Source: Idiomarina aquatica (GTDB taxonomy: Bacteria > Pseudomonadota > Gammaproteobacteria > Enterobacterales > Alteromonadaceae). From it: DNA of 64,000 bases. The DNA is taken from the NCBI RefSeq assembly GCF_003987185.1, contig NZ_PIPS01000001.1:806001-870000 (forward strand), read 5' to 3'. Each line of letters opens with the position of its first letter. The first letter of the stretch is position 1. Under the pieces are notes generated by a model, which worked only from the letters and a program-made list of their open reading frames with translations, was not told the DNA's origin and ran no database searches. The position numbers and the translations under genes are program-made. Shown here piece after piece: positions 36,201-43,867 of this stretch.

Positions 36201-38219
36201 ACGTTGTCGCACAGTCAGACCCGCCCTAACGGCGAGCTTTACGACCGTGCCGATACGACCGCCGGTACCCAGTATGCAAACTGGGGCGTCCAGGATGCGC
36301 GTGACACTCACCATAATGGGCTCGTTCAATTGGCCCCCGGCGAGTGGTGGCTAGCCGTAGTCGCCGAGGACTCAAGTCTGCGTTACCAACTGGAAGTGTC
36401 GACGCCGCGCGTAAAAGCCATGGCTTTCTCCGGTGCCAGTGCTCACCAACAAAATCTCGCAGAGGGCGATATCCGGTATTATCGTGTGCATATGCCAGCG
36501 GTCAGTACCGAAACGCCCATGCGCAATTTACGCATCAACCTAACCCAACAATCGGGTGACGTGGCCGCTATTTTCCGTGAACACCTACCGCCAGCCGAAC
36601 TTTTTAAAAGCGGTAGCTTTAATCCATCAAACGGCAGCCTTGCACATTGGTATTTTGACAACGGCGATAATACCGACCTGCCCTATGCACTCGAAGAAGG
36701 CGAGTTATCCGTTCCGATCGAACATATAAAACCTGACGTGCCGTTTTATATTGGCATCTACGCCAAAGAAGACAGCCAGTACAGTCTCAGTATCGGCCCG
36801 GGCGAACAAACGCTCAGTATTGCGCAATCGATATCGGTGGTAAACGGTGAGCTTGCGGTCGAGCTTGCCCCACAACAAACCAAGTTCGTGCACATTCGTG
36901 TGCCAGCCGATACCGAGTGGTTCCGCCAGCGTATCGAAGCCAGCGCCGCTATCGATATGCGCTTGCAACGCGAAAAAATCGGCTTTGCGCGGCGCCCTAT
37001 CGCGCAAAGTTCCAGTGAGGTATTTGAGGTCGAACGCGAGCTACTCGACCGGCAACGCACCATACGGCCCTATCCGTGGCAACCCACGGTGGATTACTTT
37101 GTTACCTTGCACAATCCGGGTAGCGAAACCGTTATCGTTGGCGGCACCACCAATGGTAATGTCTGGCAGCCGGATACCCAGGCACCGGTATTCCCTGATC
37201 TTGCAGATATCACCCGAGAAGCTACCGGACCGTTAACCTCCTTCACGTTGCCCTCGGTATACGCGCAAGATGACTATGATGGTCGCGTGCGGGCAGCAAC
37301 AACGCAACAAGGCCCGTGGGCGGTGGGTGACTATATCATCACCTGGACAGCTATCGACGAGAGCGGTAACCAAAGTACCGCACAGCAGCGGTTAATCATT
37401 GCTGATACCCGGGCGCCTTCTATTACCGTCCCCGCCACCATAACCCGCGAAGCAACTGCGCCGTTAACGCCGGTCGAGCTGGGCGAGGCTAGCGCGACTG
37501 ACATCGTTGATGGAGAGCTGACCCCCACTGCATCAAACACCGGTCCGTTTGCGGTCGGTTCACATGATGTCGAATGGCAGGTAACCGACGCTGCTGGTAA
37601 CAGCGCCAACCGCACACAGCGCGTAACGATAACCGATACCACGGCACCAAATTTAACCGTTCCGGCTGATCATGTAGTTATTATTGGTCCCGGAGACGGG
37701 GTCGACAGTGCCGGATTTGAGCCGTTACAGCAGTGGCTGGCGGAAGCCAGTGCAGAGGATTTAGTGGATGAATCTGTGGAGGTAAGCCATAACGTGCCGG
37801 CAGTGTTAACCGTTGGCGAGCTAACCGTCACCTTTACCGCAATGGACACAGCCGGTAATCAGGCTCAGCAAACCTCGCAGTTGCAGGTAGTTATGGACGA
37901 TGCCGCGCCCGTACTATCGTTACCAGAGCCGCTGGTTATTATGGTCACCACCGCTGAGCCGTTGCCAACCAGCGACGCCAGAATACAGGCATTTTTAAAC
38001 GCAGCAACGGCGTATGACGAACAAGACGGCGAGGTTACCGTGCAACATAACCTTGGTTCGACCGTGCCTTACGGCTTAACTTATGTATTGTTTAGTGCAG
38101 AAGATAGCTTAGGCAACCGCACCGAACAGGAAGTGAGCCTGCGCATTAAAATCGACACACCACCGCGTAAGAGTGGCTTGCTGATGTTGTTGCTTAGTAC
38201 GTTTGAGTCGGAAAAGTGA
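30255..38219 (+). CDS. Giant exported protein with large internal repeats and C-terminal HYR-type domains
   Basis: 2654 residues from the ATG at 30255 (AAGGAAG, 5 nt spacing); the frame opens 10 codons earlier. A signal peptide ends near GQA-QQ. Most of the protein is beta-sandwich modules that look like bacterial pre-peptidase C-terminal (PPC) domains: 'yykv.vP....GW.l' followed by 'GxYyiGV'. Three repeats of about 400 residues begin near 600, 996 and 1405; each carries a Cys pair (C..RxxxxxCxxW), GKNAPL or GQRPL, and RGxGxxCGxxxC. Residues about 2310-2480 are HYR-like (ITREATGPLTSF; VTDAAGNSANRTQR). The end is PPRKSGLLMLLLSTFESEK, the shared C-terminal pattern. No catalytic domain was seen; it may be a surface adhesin or scaffold. 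Confidence 0.87.
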   Translation: MHRAIVKSFITPLIILISLVLTFFAPLGQAQQIIDHDTLNVNRDYSINANQMNTHNFVVPDDHQGWRLVVEADWQVRVRIWRIVAGGNLQSIYDQTRYSQTFFLSADDLELGTAYKVTIQSQYDRTYRLVSQPQFAQPLSWTAGLSHQNISNWQTPSTENGFNGGEWLFYLDYQDQAQYQLIRGLLKVANRSTAVKLGTQINDYQQRFAFTEQAQHAVFYQRRDALTNGSRLYLKVQPKIVRDTNNQDWKLAIGDPHVIDLGTLSTDVAANGRVENIIEPYVFYKTQVSAETPAWQLYLSNAAGAESQRTVYVSNDQLASQQHHQQAFFQSQLIVPNYLSSGRYFIAVATEQAATIDLRSRIQPQQQLSFNSTQTITTDANAEFPYTTYKVPVPVDQIGWQITLAADTPNSSLYVRQANVPNRLNNNGFSEQSDTTIESITHAPPTLANGAWYITVYAPAGTTATLTNGSPVVTDINFVTTNPGITNQAPYTQQTGWRYFRVRDLDQQLGILGWTLFLEQQPPGSRLSIRRNAVPTYWEYRQNDSTSIYNSRLDDEHSQSGVLQVASHQADVWYIGVYSEAALGAFTLNTDTNTPPNLDFNNGEITETNKDHRYWHYYQLQVPEQFEALELYLENQGEERLDMVLQRDTLPDRSGVPRVYCPSRTHIYNCDRWLSNEYLSARTAYAPFAQYDSTSTDLRLVLGKNAPLSPGNYFIGVKSATYAPSAPLNFTLRARGIGQQCGDENCHYSITAFNPDEPLSLTLASAGERAYAKVALPDNNHGWQLTTNYSNGDGDTLLRVDGVANSYASENNTVAITRNNGGISRSPGSDFYYALKNAEGNVVNGDLYITVAANQDNTQAQLNLQPLAYTENNDSVVRQGQGVSFTKDTWPAGQITFYRFNVEPTQPAITASVTSDGEPDFQLALLKDGDNGIALPDPWATNVLDGENGSTNGTNEVTLPDAGGRYTLAVYSKDQASNVNVSISAQNLPSATNLAFNNGVTQITDQAADTWQYYKVVVPNDAQGWMLEADQVSNNNLAMIIRKGELPDALTESGGSACSYRTPLSQCNTWQDGEQLSANHNFYRRSRAADGSYLYNRSLIVGKNAPLTAGVYYVGLYTTADNTSYRLRSRGVGNQCGGSACTIAVQAIEFPGQVSDSIATPGDIKAYQFSIPESLAGVEIYLQTTLGDSMLKVSRNSIPLSTTSSNAIDSNHGVLQDTSGDEFVYEFHRQRYDSAAGTNVIQLPAGDYFITVYGLGANPPYNNALGSGTSSYTLAAKPMEPVRINHEPLAVNQQISIANQQLEPGELRWYTVAADNNLPNLEFNVANTTGDPSLRILATDANQPQIPNSPIRSTWDTASGGVYGPSTAVFPYTLTDVGNFYSLLLGSEYAHALTTDLSIRSRGDQELDFNRGRLTIDGQPQASWRYFKVEVPEDADGWEVILNPHQDVNIQAVIARDVRPDRVRSLSCSTGGLLLCNTWETGHQLVLPTASWADNGRRLENGAEVIDYAKRVVIGQRPLQPGTYYIGVTAPDNDNVSYDIISRGIGTSCGGENCQLAVDPINFDTLHNGSINTPGEADYFTFTVPEDVSGWYVDLQTALGDAALAIKYAQLPNSNASRNQTETPYGAKQDTLGSEYFYQLSSELDATPLRPGKYYAAVISQGQREPDFRGLGEGSVNYSLRIGPVQVASLGSGHLTTATPEQTGLTTIDYVQVKAYQLTMDENVDSVELRFSESAGQPVINVANHAQGERWWPRPYFNNRVDSAVEGGRYQERVSGQVINIDTPQPVMTILVHGEEPSGDDVSSQFNLQATATQIQPLVFANGDSGRQSLLDQQQHLYRVNVPEDSNGWTLDLNVSVGNVSLAISKGQLPGKVRESERINSREQQTHIVAPYLTPGTWYISAQSTGLSEYSLQSKELVSEDTTTLGVRDDYTQFQTGEVDLERQHTHYYRINVPDNNEGIIRTQLTKISGEAKTYLRYGAPPTLSHSQTRPNGELYDRADTTAGTQYANWGVQDARDTHHNGLVQLAPGEWWLAVVAEDSSLRYQLEVSTPRVKAMAFSGASAHQQNLAEGDIRYYRVHMPAVSTETPMRNLRINLTQQSGDVAAIFREHLPPAELFKSGSFNPSNGSLAHWYFDNGDNTDLPYALEEGELSVPIEHIKPDVPFYIGIYAKEDSQYSLSIGPGEQTLSIAQSISVVNGELAVELAPQQTKFVHIRVPADTEWFRQRIEASAAIDMRLQREKIGFARRPIAQSSSEVFEVERELLDRQRTIRPYPWQPTVDYFVTLHNPGSETVIVGGTTNGNVWQPDTQAPVFPDLADITREATGPLTSFTLPSVYAQDDYDGRVRAATTQQGPWAVGDYIITWTAIDESGNQSTAQQRLIIADTRAPSITVPATITREATAPLTPVELGEASATDIVDGELTPTASNTGPFAVGSHDVEWQVTDAAGNSANRTQRVTITDTTAPNLTVPADHVVIIGPGDGVDSAGFEPLQQWLAEASAEDLVDESVEVSHNVPAVLTVGELTVTFTAMDTAGNQAQQTSQLQVVMDDAAPVLSLPEPLVIMVTTAEPLPTSDARIQAFLNAATAYDEQDGEVTVQHNLGSTVPYGLTYVLFSAEDSLGNRTEQEVSLRIKIDTPPRKSGLLMLLLSTFESEK

Positions 38220-38249
38220 GCTTGGGAGGTACTTCGATACAGTGACTCC

Positions 38250-38282
38250 AAAGATCCTTGCGCTTTTTGCGCAAGGGTCTTT
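38250..38282 (+). terminator. Stem-loop between the convergent giant gene and the 653-residue gene
   Basis: AAAGATCCTTGCGC and GCGCAAGGGTCTTT pair with one mismatch around a T-rich loop, about 30 nt past the giant gene's stop. It is symmetric enough to serve both strands. Its core CTTGCGC...GCGCAAG recurs at 40776 and 43843. Confidence 0.65.
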
Positions 38283-38393
38283 GATGTTTGCCCGGGCAGT
38301 CGAAACCATGCGCAGTGTGACAAAGTTTATATCGCTGTGCCTGAATAGCTAACAACAATCAGTATAGTTTAGAGTAGCAGTAGTTGTTAATGT

Positions 38394-40355
38394 TCATTGC
38401 TGCTCAACAGACTGTGTCGCCATAAGCAGCATCAACAGGGTACTCTTCCGTGGACTCGCATCGCGGAATTTCACCACAATCTCGCAATTTTGCGTGATTG
38501 CAGCTGTCTGGTAGTGAAACTCATCCACTAGCTGACCGCCGCACCCCTCAATACTATACAACTTATAGTCAGCTTCTGGCACTAACTCGAATAATAACGT
38601 TTCACCCCAGTTTATCGTTTGCGCGCCCGGATTTACGCTCCCTTTACCAGTTATCCAAAGGCTTACCTCGTATTGGTTAATCGCATACTGGGCAGTGACA
38701 GATAGATCTTGGGTGACATGACTAAACTCCGTGTCCCAGCCGATGAAGTGATAACCTGTGATTGGAGGCACTTCAGGAGCTATTGCCGTTTCACCATAAA
38801 ATACACGCTGTGACTTTAGTAGTGAGCCATCATTGCTATAAAAATTAACCGTATAACTTAAACGCTCAAACTCAGCGGTAACGGTGCAAGCACCATCCAC
38901 TGGCGCAGTGGTATAGGTTGTGCCCGATAACGAGCCACCGCAGCCAGATACCTGTATCAGCTCATAGCCCTCGTAGGTAGTTAATTCAAAATTCGCTGTC
39001 TGATCAATCGGGGCATCAAGCTCTGCAGGACTAAACTCGCCGCCATTACCGATGATTTCAGTAGTAATTAGGTAAGATTGAGGATGAGCATTGACGCTAA
39101 CACTTGCTTGGTTATCAGCCCAGTTCAAGTCTTGTTCGCTAGCAACCTCATAAACGATTTCATAAACACCTTCAGTTTGTGGTGTTACACGCGATAAAAC
39201 ATCAACTTTGGTTAACCCCTCTGCAATAGCAACGTCACACCGATAATATGAGCTATAACCTAAGCAACTCATCGCATTAGAAACATTTTGCAAAATAAAT
39301 GCCTCATCTATGCGAATCCCCGCATCCGCCGTTAATGTTAACTGAAATTCCGAGGGTAATGTTTGGCCTTCTTCTGCGCTTAGCGTTAATCCAATGTCGC
39401 CAGAAGAACCAAACTCTATGTAATTTAGAGGCTCTTCCGCGTTTAAAGCGAGTGAGGTTTCGACGGTATCATTAACAACAAAACGAGCGTTAAAACCAAG
39501 CTCCGCCAGAGTTTCATCATTAAAATAATCGGTACCATTACCGAGTTCATCCCAAATATATCCTGGCTCTATACGCCATATACCCGCTTCTGCATCCTGT
39601 GCGATCTCAAATTGTACGCGCAGACTATAAACATCTGGCACAGCTGTCGGCTGCCACTTCGGCCTCTCGTCACCGCTACAGCTGTTACAAACATGAATAT
39701 AATCCTGATAACCATAGCTATCGCTGGGGCCTCGAAGATAAACTAAGTGATTACCCATAGCTCGTTCATCTCGAGCCAGCATATGAACTTCGATAATTTC
39801 CGCACCTTCGCTGCTATTAATTTCCGTGGCAGACAAAGAGTAGCTCATGAGTTCGGGAGGGGTGGTATCAACCTCATAAGGGTTAATAACATCAACATAA
39901 GGGTCTAGACCCAATGCTACGAGCGCTTCAGCATCTAGCGTGGGCATATAATTGCCGGCAGCATCACGCAAATACTCGAATATCACCGACCATTTTCCAG
40001 CCGGTGAATCACGATCGAGCTCAAATGTTACCGATACCTCATATTCATCGGTACCGTCAATACGTTCCCATTTGGGTGTATTAGAACAAGTCTGGCAGAT
40101 AAAAACCGTTTCTCTAAAATTGGTCTGGTAGCCCTCGGGTGGCATCAAATGCTGATTATAATTACCCATGCCATTCGCTTCTTTAACCCGAGCCGTTAAC
40201 GTCACCTGTGCAGGCCCATCGGTAACATCTATAACGCTGGGTGATAGATGCATATCGATCAATTCCGGCGCGACAGTATCAGCCGTAGCCGCCAGCGCAG
40301 AAAAGGAACATAAGAAAAGGACCAGAACTTGAGCAATAACCTGACGCAATACCAT
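38394..40355 (-). CDS. Exported Ig-like/B-repeat protein with shared C-terminal pattern
   Basis: 653 residues, with GGAG before the ATG and a signal peptide ending near ALA-AT. Residues 30-300 contain two copies of an Ig-like domain (DTVAPELIDMHLSPSVIDV; DTTPPELMSYSLSATEINS), each with a CxxC pair (FICQTCS; VCNSCS). A CARDB-like stretch follows (ADNQASVSV), then three B-repeats, including SQRVFYGETAIAPEVPPITG and a GW(D)xxF pattern. The end, SPRKSTLLMLLMATQSVEQQ, matches the shared C-terminal pattern, and the last 80 residues are nearly the same as the gene stump at 28205-28438. Probably exported and surface-located; function unknown. Confidence 0.85.
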   Translation of the reverse strand: MVLRQVIAQVLVLFLCSFSALAATADTVAPELIDMHLSPSVIDVTDGPAQVTLTARVKEANGMGNYNQHLMPPEGYQTNFRETVFICQTCSNTPKWERIDGTDEYEVSVTFELDRDSPAGKWSVIFEYLRDAAGNYMPTLDAEALVALGLDPYVDVINPYEVDTTPPELMSYSLSATEINSSEGAEIIEVHMLARDERAMGNHLVYLRGPSDSYGYQDYIHVCNSCSGDERPKWQPTAVPDVYSLRVQFEIAQDAEAGIWRIEPGYIWDELGNGTDYFNDETLAELGFNARFVVNDTVETSLALNAEEPLNYIEFGSSGDIGLTLSAEEGQTLPSEFQLTLTADAGIRIDEAFILQNVSNAMSCLGYSSYYRCDVAIAEGLTKVDVLSRVTPQTEGVYEIVYEVASEQDLNWADNQASVSVNAHPQSYLITTEIIGNGGEFSPAELDAPIDQTANFELTTYEGYELIQVSGCGGSLSGTTYTTAPVDGACTVTAEFERLSYTVNFYSNDGSLLKSQRVFYGETAIAPEVPPITGYHFIGWDTEFSHVTQDLSVTAQYAINQYEVSLWITGKGSVNPGAQTINWGETLLFELVPEADYKLYSIEGCGGQLVDEFHYQTAAITQNCEIVVKFRDASPRKSTLLMLLMATQSVEQQ

Positions 40356-40453
40356 TCTTACTCCATGAAAAGTAAAGCTATTTTACCGGGCCAGAATATT
40401 ACTCTAACCGATAATCAAAGAGCAAGATGGTTTGCTGCTGTACCCTTTAGCGG

Positions 40454-40752
40454 TTACTCCGCAACAACGCGCACCGGCCAGGCATTAAAGTTTTCCGTCA
40501 TCTGCTTGTAGTCAAGTGGTACGCCTGAAGACAAGTTGACCGCCCAAACGTAGCTAGCGCTGTTTCTAGTTGCTCGCGCCAGCTATCCGTAGTTGCCTCA
40601 CCGGCGCCGGTTTTAGCCCTCTTCTCCCAGGTTTTGCCCAGTTCACAGCGCGGCCACATTAAACCGGTTTTACGGTCAGTGACGGTGCCGTTGCTGCGAA
40701 TACTCAAACACTGAAACAGCGTAGGTATATACGGCCATTGGATGTGTTTCAT
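40454..40752 (-). pseudogene. Broken DUF1566 gene: internal deletion with frame change
   Basis: The first part reads SNGTVTDRKTGLMWPRCELG then KTWEKRAKTGAGEATTDSWREQLETA, a DUF1566 start. The frame then changes and continues as NSASYVWAVNLSSGVPLDYK then QMTENFNAWPVRVVAE and TAA, a DUF1566 end. The central DWRLP segment is absent. There is no normal signal peptide. It is a small relic of the domain that is repeated five times at 4123-8766. Confidence 0.78.
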
Positions 40753-40772
40753 GTTTTATATCCTTAAGGCAC

Positions 40773-40799
40773 GTAACTTGCGCAAAATGCGCAAGTTAC
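40773..40799. repeat. Perfect 12-bp hairpin at the end of the LRR-tail gene
   Basis: GTAACTTGCGCA-AAA-TGCGCAAGTTAC. On the minus strand the TAA stop of the 991-residue gene is inside the stem. No T-run follows. It shares the CTTGCGC core with hairpins at 38255 and 43843. Confidence 0.6.
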
Positions 40800-43771
40800 T
40801 GTCCATTTTCTTCGTCTTCGGGTTGGCTCAATACGCCGAGTATAAGTAGCCCCGATGATCGTGTGGCCGCTTCGGTTGCTGCTTTTGTTTCTAGCACCAA
40901 ATCAATATTTTTATTGGCCAGTACCGAGCACATTAGGCCTGTCTTACTGCCTTCTAAGCAGTCATACGACCACTGATCAACGTAAAAGCCAGATTCCAGC
41001 GTTACCTCGCAATAAACCGTACGCCCCACATCAGGCTCGTGGTTATCACAACGAATACTACCCGCTTCAGCAGGCACTACACGAGTGGTAATAGTAACGT
41101 ACGAATTGGGCTTGGTCGGCTCGTGATCATCGCCATCTAAAATGCCATCGCTGTCGCTGTCTTCATTTAACGGCGAGGTTCCTTGCAGGTATTCTTCTAG
41201 ATTGCTCAGACCATCATTGTCGGCATCCGCGTTTGCATCGCTCGGGTCGTTCTTGTCAAAGCCGTACCGATCTTCAAAGCTATCGGGCATACCGTCACCA
41301 TCCGAGTCCACCAACGCCTCAAAACAGGCTTGAGGAATTTCATCGTAACTGAACGAGAATTGCGCATTGACGCTCATGCACGTCACATTAGTACCCATTA
41401 AACGAAGATCATGCAGATTCGTCATGCCCTCTAACGCGTGGAGATGTCGAAGCGGATTACTCCCTAACCGCAATTCATAAAAATTGAAACCTTGTAACGG
41501 ACTCAAATCCGTTATTTGGTTATCGCTCATCCAAAGAATGCCCAAGTTGCTCATCTCAGCCACAAACGAGATATCCGCAATATTATTGCCCTCGGCGAAA
41601 AAGCCGATTAATTGGTCGAACTGTCCAAACACCGAGTAATCACTAAATTTGGTATTAGACACATCGAGATACCGGAGCGCTGGCAAGGATTCTGCGGTGG
41701 CAATAAAAGCCTCCGTTTGCTCAGCCACATCAGTGCCGGGGAAATTTAAATAGAACAAGGTTTCGATGCCCTGCAAGCCACTAACATCGATGACCGGTGA
41801 ATAGCCAACATAAACCGAATACAAATTGCGCGCGCCCGCTAAAAAATCGATATCCGTCAACGCGGTTTGATGCAAAAACACTTCACTCAACGCATTCATT
41901 TCGCCTAACGGGGGAACCTGCTTTATCGGGGTACCGGTTGTGCTCAGTGTTTGCAGATGCATCGCTCCGGCAATAGGGGTTAGATCCGACACTTGCGCAT
42001 AGGCCAACGTCAAATTACGCAACTGCGTGAGGTTCGATGCGCCGGCAAAGGCGTTATTCGATAACGATGGCTGCCGGGCAATGGACAAACTCTCCAGGTG
42101 TCGCAGTGTCCAAATAGGCGCAAAGTCATCGAATTGCGCTTCGGACAAACTCAGCGTCCGTAGCCGCGGCGACGTAACTAGTGGTGAAATATCTTGAATC
42201 CACTGATTGCTAAGGCGAGCACTGCGTAAATGCGGCTTATTGGCTAAAAATTCGATAGAGTTAATGGGTGTAAACCACTCCGAACGAGCTAAACTCAAAT
42301 CAATGTGTTGCAAGTGCTCGAGCTCCGCAACCCCCGAAAAATCGTTAATGGACGTATTCGTTAACTCAAGTGACGTTAAATACTTAAACTGTTGCAGACC
42401 CTCAAGCGATTGGACAGAGCTACTACTGCAGTTCAGTTCGTGTAACCGTTGAGCGTGCTCGATGCCAGCGGCCGCAACATGAAGATCAACGCAGTGCTGT
42501 AAGTCAGGGTCAGGTAAATCTGTGGGGATCGCGGTAACACGATCCCCCCAACGCGCTTCAAAGCAAGAAAATGGTAAGTCTTCTCGCCGTACGACCGAGC
42601 CAATATAGCTATCGTCGATTGGCGCACATCCTGTTGGCAAGTTCTCACTCAGCTCAAGCAACGTGCTATTGGCTAACAAGAACAAGGGGCTGACATCATC
42701 GATTTGGTTGTTCCAGGCCGACAGCTGTCTTAAGCCGACGAGCTCTTGTACCGGTTCCAAATCGACAATCTGATTGTCATGCAGTACCAATTGCCGCAGG
42801 TACACCAAATTCTCGACAAAGCCGATATCCGAGATACCCGCCCCGGTAACACGCAGTGACTCGAGCCGCCACAGTGCACCAATAGCATCAGCATTAACCG
42901 CCGGCGCCTGCCAGTTTTCCATCTTCAAGTGTTCAAGTTGCGTCAGATTCGCCAAATACGACACATCTTGATGCGCAACACCATCGATAAACAACTCTCT
43001 CAGATTGACCATCGTCGCGAGTACCTCTGCCGACATGGCGTCAACATTGGACGTAGATAGCGATGTTAAAAAATTAAGCTCGGACACTTCTTGAACGGTT
43101 AATTCGGTGTCACGAATATCCAGCGAGCTCAAACGAGTCAGTTCATTTAAAAAGTTTGTGCTATCAAAAGCAGAGCGCCGTAAATTCAGCTTCCGTAACT
43201 CGCTCAAAGCGCCCAATGCCTGAGCATTTATTACGTTGATACCCGATAACATCAGTGAGCGCAGCGAACTCAATGCGCTTAAATCGCTAACATCCATTAA
43301 CTCATCGGACTGAGACATAATCTCCAGTTGATTTAGTATGGGTAATTGCGCAATCGCTTTCATGGATTCCGGGGTGGGGTTTTGCTCGCCAAGGTAGTCA
43401 ATGCCCAGCAGTGAGGGGTTGTTACCCAACGCAGTTAGGTCGTTGCTGCTATTCCAGGTTAGGCTTATATACCTTAAACGGGTGAGCGCATTAACCGGGC
43501 TTAGGTCGTTAAAGTCCGAGCGTCCAAGTCTGAGGCTTTGAAGGTTAACAAACTGTTGTAGTCCTTCAAGACTGGAGACATTATCACAGTTTAAAATATC
43601 GAAATCTTCTGGGACGTCATAACCATAGCTCGCCGCGCGCTCATCGATGCAAGTTTGTAAATTAGGATCTTGAACCTGAAAGTCACTGGCTTGTGTCACC
43701 GCGCTGCTAAACGCCAAACCCACAGCCACGATGGTGCCCAACAATGATGTACTTCTGATGTTTAAAAACAT
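40796..43771 (-). CDS. Exported leucine-rich-repeat protein fused to calcium-repeat tail
   Basis: 991 residues, signal peptide ending near TQA-SD. Two LRR blocks each follow a Cys cap (VQDPNLQTCIDERAASYG near residue 32; LPDPDLQHCVDLHVAAAG near 420) and have clear 22-residue SDS22-like repeats (LTRLSSLDIRDTELTVQEV; LRQLVLHDNQIVDLEPV). Residues about 820-890 are type-3 calcium repeats (DSDGDGMPDSFEDRYGFDKN and following). The last 100 residues (VVPAEAGSIRCDNHEPDVG ... RSSGLLILGVLSQPEDEENGQ) are homologous to the two small tail proteins. The cap is related to the LRR proteins at 1-3991. Likely a surface-displayed binding protein. Confidence 0.88.
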   Translation of the reverse strand: MFLNIRSTSLLGTIVAVGLAFSSAVTQASDFQVQDPNLQTCIDERAASYGYDVPEDFDILNCDNVSSLEGLQQFVNLQSLRLGRSDFNDLSPVNALTRLRYISLTWNSSNDLTALGNNPSLLGIDYLGEQNPTPESMKAIAQLPILNQLEIMSQSDELMDVSDLSALSSLRSLMLSGINVINAQALGALSELRKLNLRRSAFDSTNFLNELTRLSSLDIRDTELTVQEVSELNFLTSLSTSNVDAMSAEVLATMVNLRELFIDGVAHQDVSYLANLTQLEHLKMENWQAPAVNADAIGALWRLESLRVTGAGISDIGFVENLVYLRQLVLHDNQIVDLEPVQELVGLRQLSAWNNQIDDVSPLFLLANSTLLELSENLPTGCAPIDDSYIGSVVRREDLPFSCFEARWGDRVTAIPTDLPDPDLQHCVDLHVAAAGIEHAQRLHELNCSSSSVQSLEGLQQFKYLTSLELTNTSINDFSGVAELEHLQHIDLSLARSEWFTPINSIEFLANKPHLRSARLSNQWIQDISPLVTSPRLRTLSLSEAQFDDFAPIWTLRHLESLSIARQPSLSNNAFAGASNLTQLRNLTLAYAQVSDLTPIAGAMHLQTLSTTGTPIKQVPPLGEMNALSEVFLHQTALTDIDFLAGARNLYSVYVGYSPVIDVSGLQGIETLFYLNFPGTDVAEQTEAFIATAESLPALRYLDVSNTKFSDYSVFGQFDQLIGFFAEGNNIADISFVAEMSNLGILWMSDNQITDLSPLQGFNFYELRLGSNPLRHLHALEGMTNLHDLRLMGTNVTCMSVNAQFSFSYDEIPQACFEALVDSDGDGMPDSFEDRYGFDKNDPSDANADADNDGLSNLEEYLQGTSPLNEDSDSDGILDGDDHEPTKPNSYVTITTRVVPAEAGSIRCDNHEPDVGRTVYCEVTLESGFYVDQWSYDCLEGSKTGLMCSVLANKNIDLVLETKAATEAATRSSGLLILGVLSQPEDEENGQ

Positions 43772-43840
43772 GATGCCTCCAGACGCTACCAGTAATTAAT
43801 AGTATCTGATTGTAACCACATTGTTAACACTCTATTGAAT

Positions 43841-43863
43841 GGCTTGCGCAAAAGGCGCAAGCC
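43841..43863. repeat. Hairpin downstream of the mutarotase gene
   Basis: GGCTTGCGC-AAAAG-GCGCAAGCC, a 9-bp stem 5 nt past the mutarotase stop on the minus strand. Same core as at 38255 and 40776. Confidence 0.55.
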
Positions 43864-43867
43864 ACTG

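Noticed and set aside
4123-43771. Shared C-terminal pattern considered as GlyGly-CTERM, PEP-CTERM or LPXTG
   Set aside because: There is no Gly-rich, PEP or LPxTG motif, the hydrophobic run is only 6-9 residues and the tails are often acidic rather than Arg-rich.
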